Of a DNA stretch of 13,252 nucleotides, positions 13,231 through 13,252 are shown one piece after another. Source of the DNA: Alphaproteobacteria bacterium (lineage in GTDB: Bacteria; Pseudomonadota; Alphaproteobacteria; Rhizobiales; Rhizobiaceae); assembly GCA_017308345.1 (NCBI GenBank), contig JAFKFE010000247.1, positions 1-13,252 on the forward strand. The letters are read 5' to 3'. Both the position numbers and the translations under genes were made by a program. The stretch's first letter is position 1. The number at the start of each line of letters is the position of its first letter. The notes below the pieces were generated by a model, which did not search any database, was not told where the DNA came from, and saw only the letters and a program-made list of their open reading frames with translations.

Positions 13231-13252
13231 GCGCCTTCGCGCGGCTGGGCTT

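Noticed and set aside
1..13252. CRISPR arrays, tRNA, rRNA, or intact transposase/integrase genes
   Set aside because: None was seen: no regularly spaced repeats, no cloverleaf-like sequence, no recombinase motifs in the frames examined.

Overview
The window reads as high-GC chromosomal DNA from an alphaproteobacterium of the order Rhizobiales, most like Mesorhizobium or a close relative. The clues are a DUF982 protein, a fused 'ferric-type' ABC permease, a CUT2-like sugar ABC ATPase, an OmpW tail of rhizobial type, a possible DUF1612-type (HTH_13) helix-turn-helix fragment, and map lying close to radC. This rests on recognising protein families by eye; no database search was possible.

Left part (1-2641, minus strand): the head of a sugar catabolic operon. 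The first gene joins a LacI-type DNA-binding domain to a PfkB/ribokinase-type sugar kinase, so kinase and repressor are one polypeptide. An amidotransferase-fold protein without the nucleophilic Cys follows, then a sugar ABC ATPase that runs off the left edge. A LacI-like operator (TTGAAGCGTTTCAA) lies just in front of the fusion gene, and a sigma-70-like promoter lies further upstream.

Middle (2725-7136, minus-strand housekeeping genes): radC and map are separated by about 2.8 kb of accessory DNA. The last ~18 codons of map occur twice on the same strand: intact at the end of map, and as a decayed copy just in front of radC. The DNA between holds an OmpW remnant and two convergent genes for unfamiliar secreted proteins. 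A 10-bp palindrome, GTACCGGTAC, occurs upstream of both. One of the secreted-protein genes contains a perfect 18-bp inverted repeat in its coding sequence. The layout suggests an old insertion at the 3' end of map, or a decayed map duplication.

Right of map (7306-11981): a small exported protein, a small two-helix membrane protein, then a binding-protein-dependent ABC transporter of the ferric/2-aminoethylphosphonate/sugar-phosphate superfamily. Binding protein and fused permease are co-oriented. The ATPase gene faces them on the other strand, with 2 bp between the stop codons.

Right end (12173-13252): a DUF982 gene, then a damaged region. A 5'-truncated aspartyl/asparaginyl beta-hydroxylase gene is fused out of frame to a short helix-turn-helix fragment. 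Upstream of it, about 170 bp of non-coding DNA holds four hairpins and one long-range complementary pair. This is the best candidate in the window for an uncharacterised RNA or mobile-element control region.
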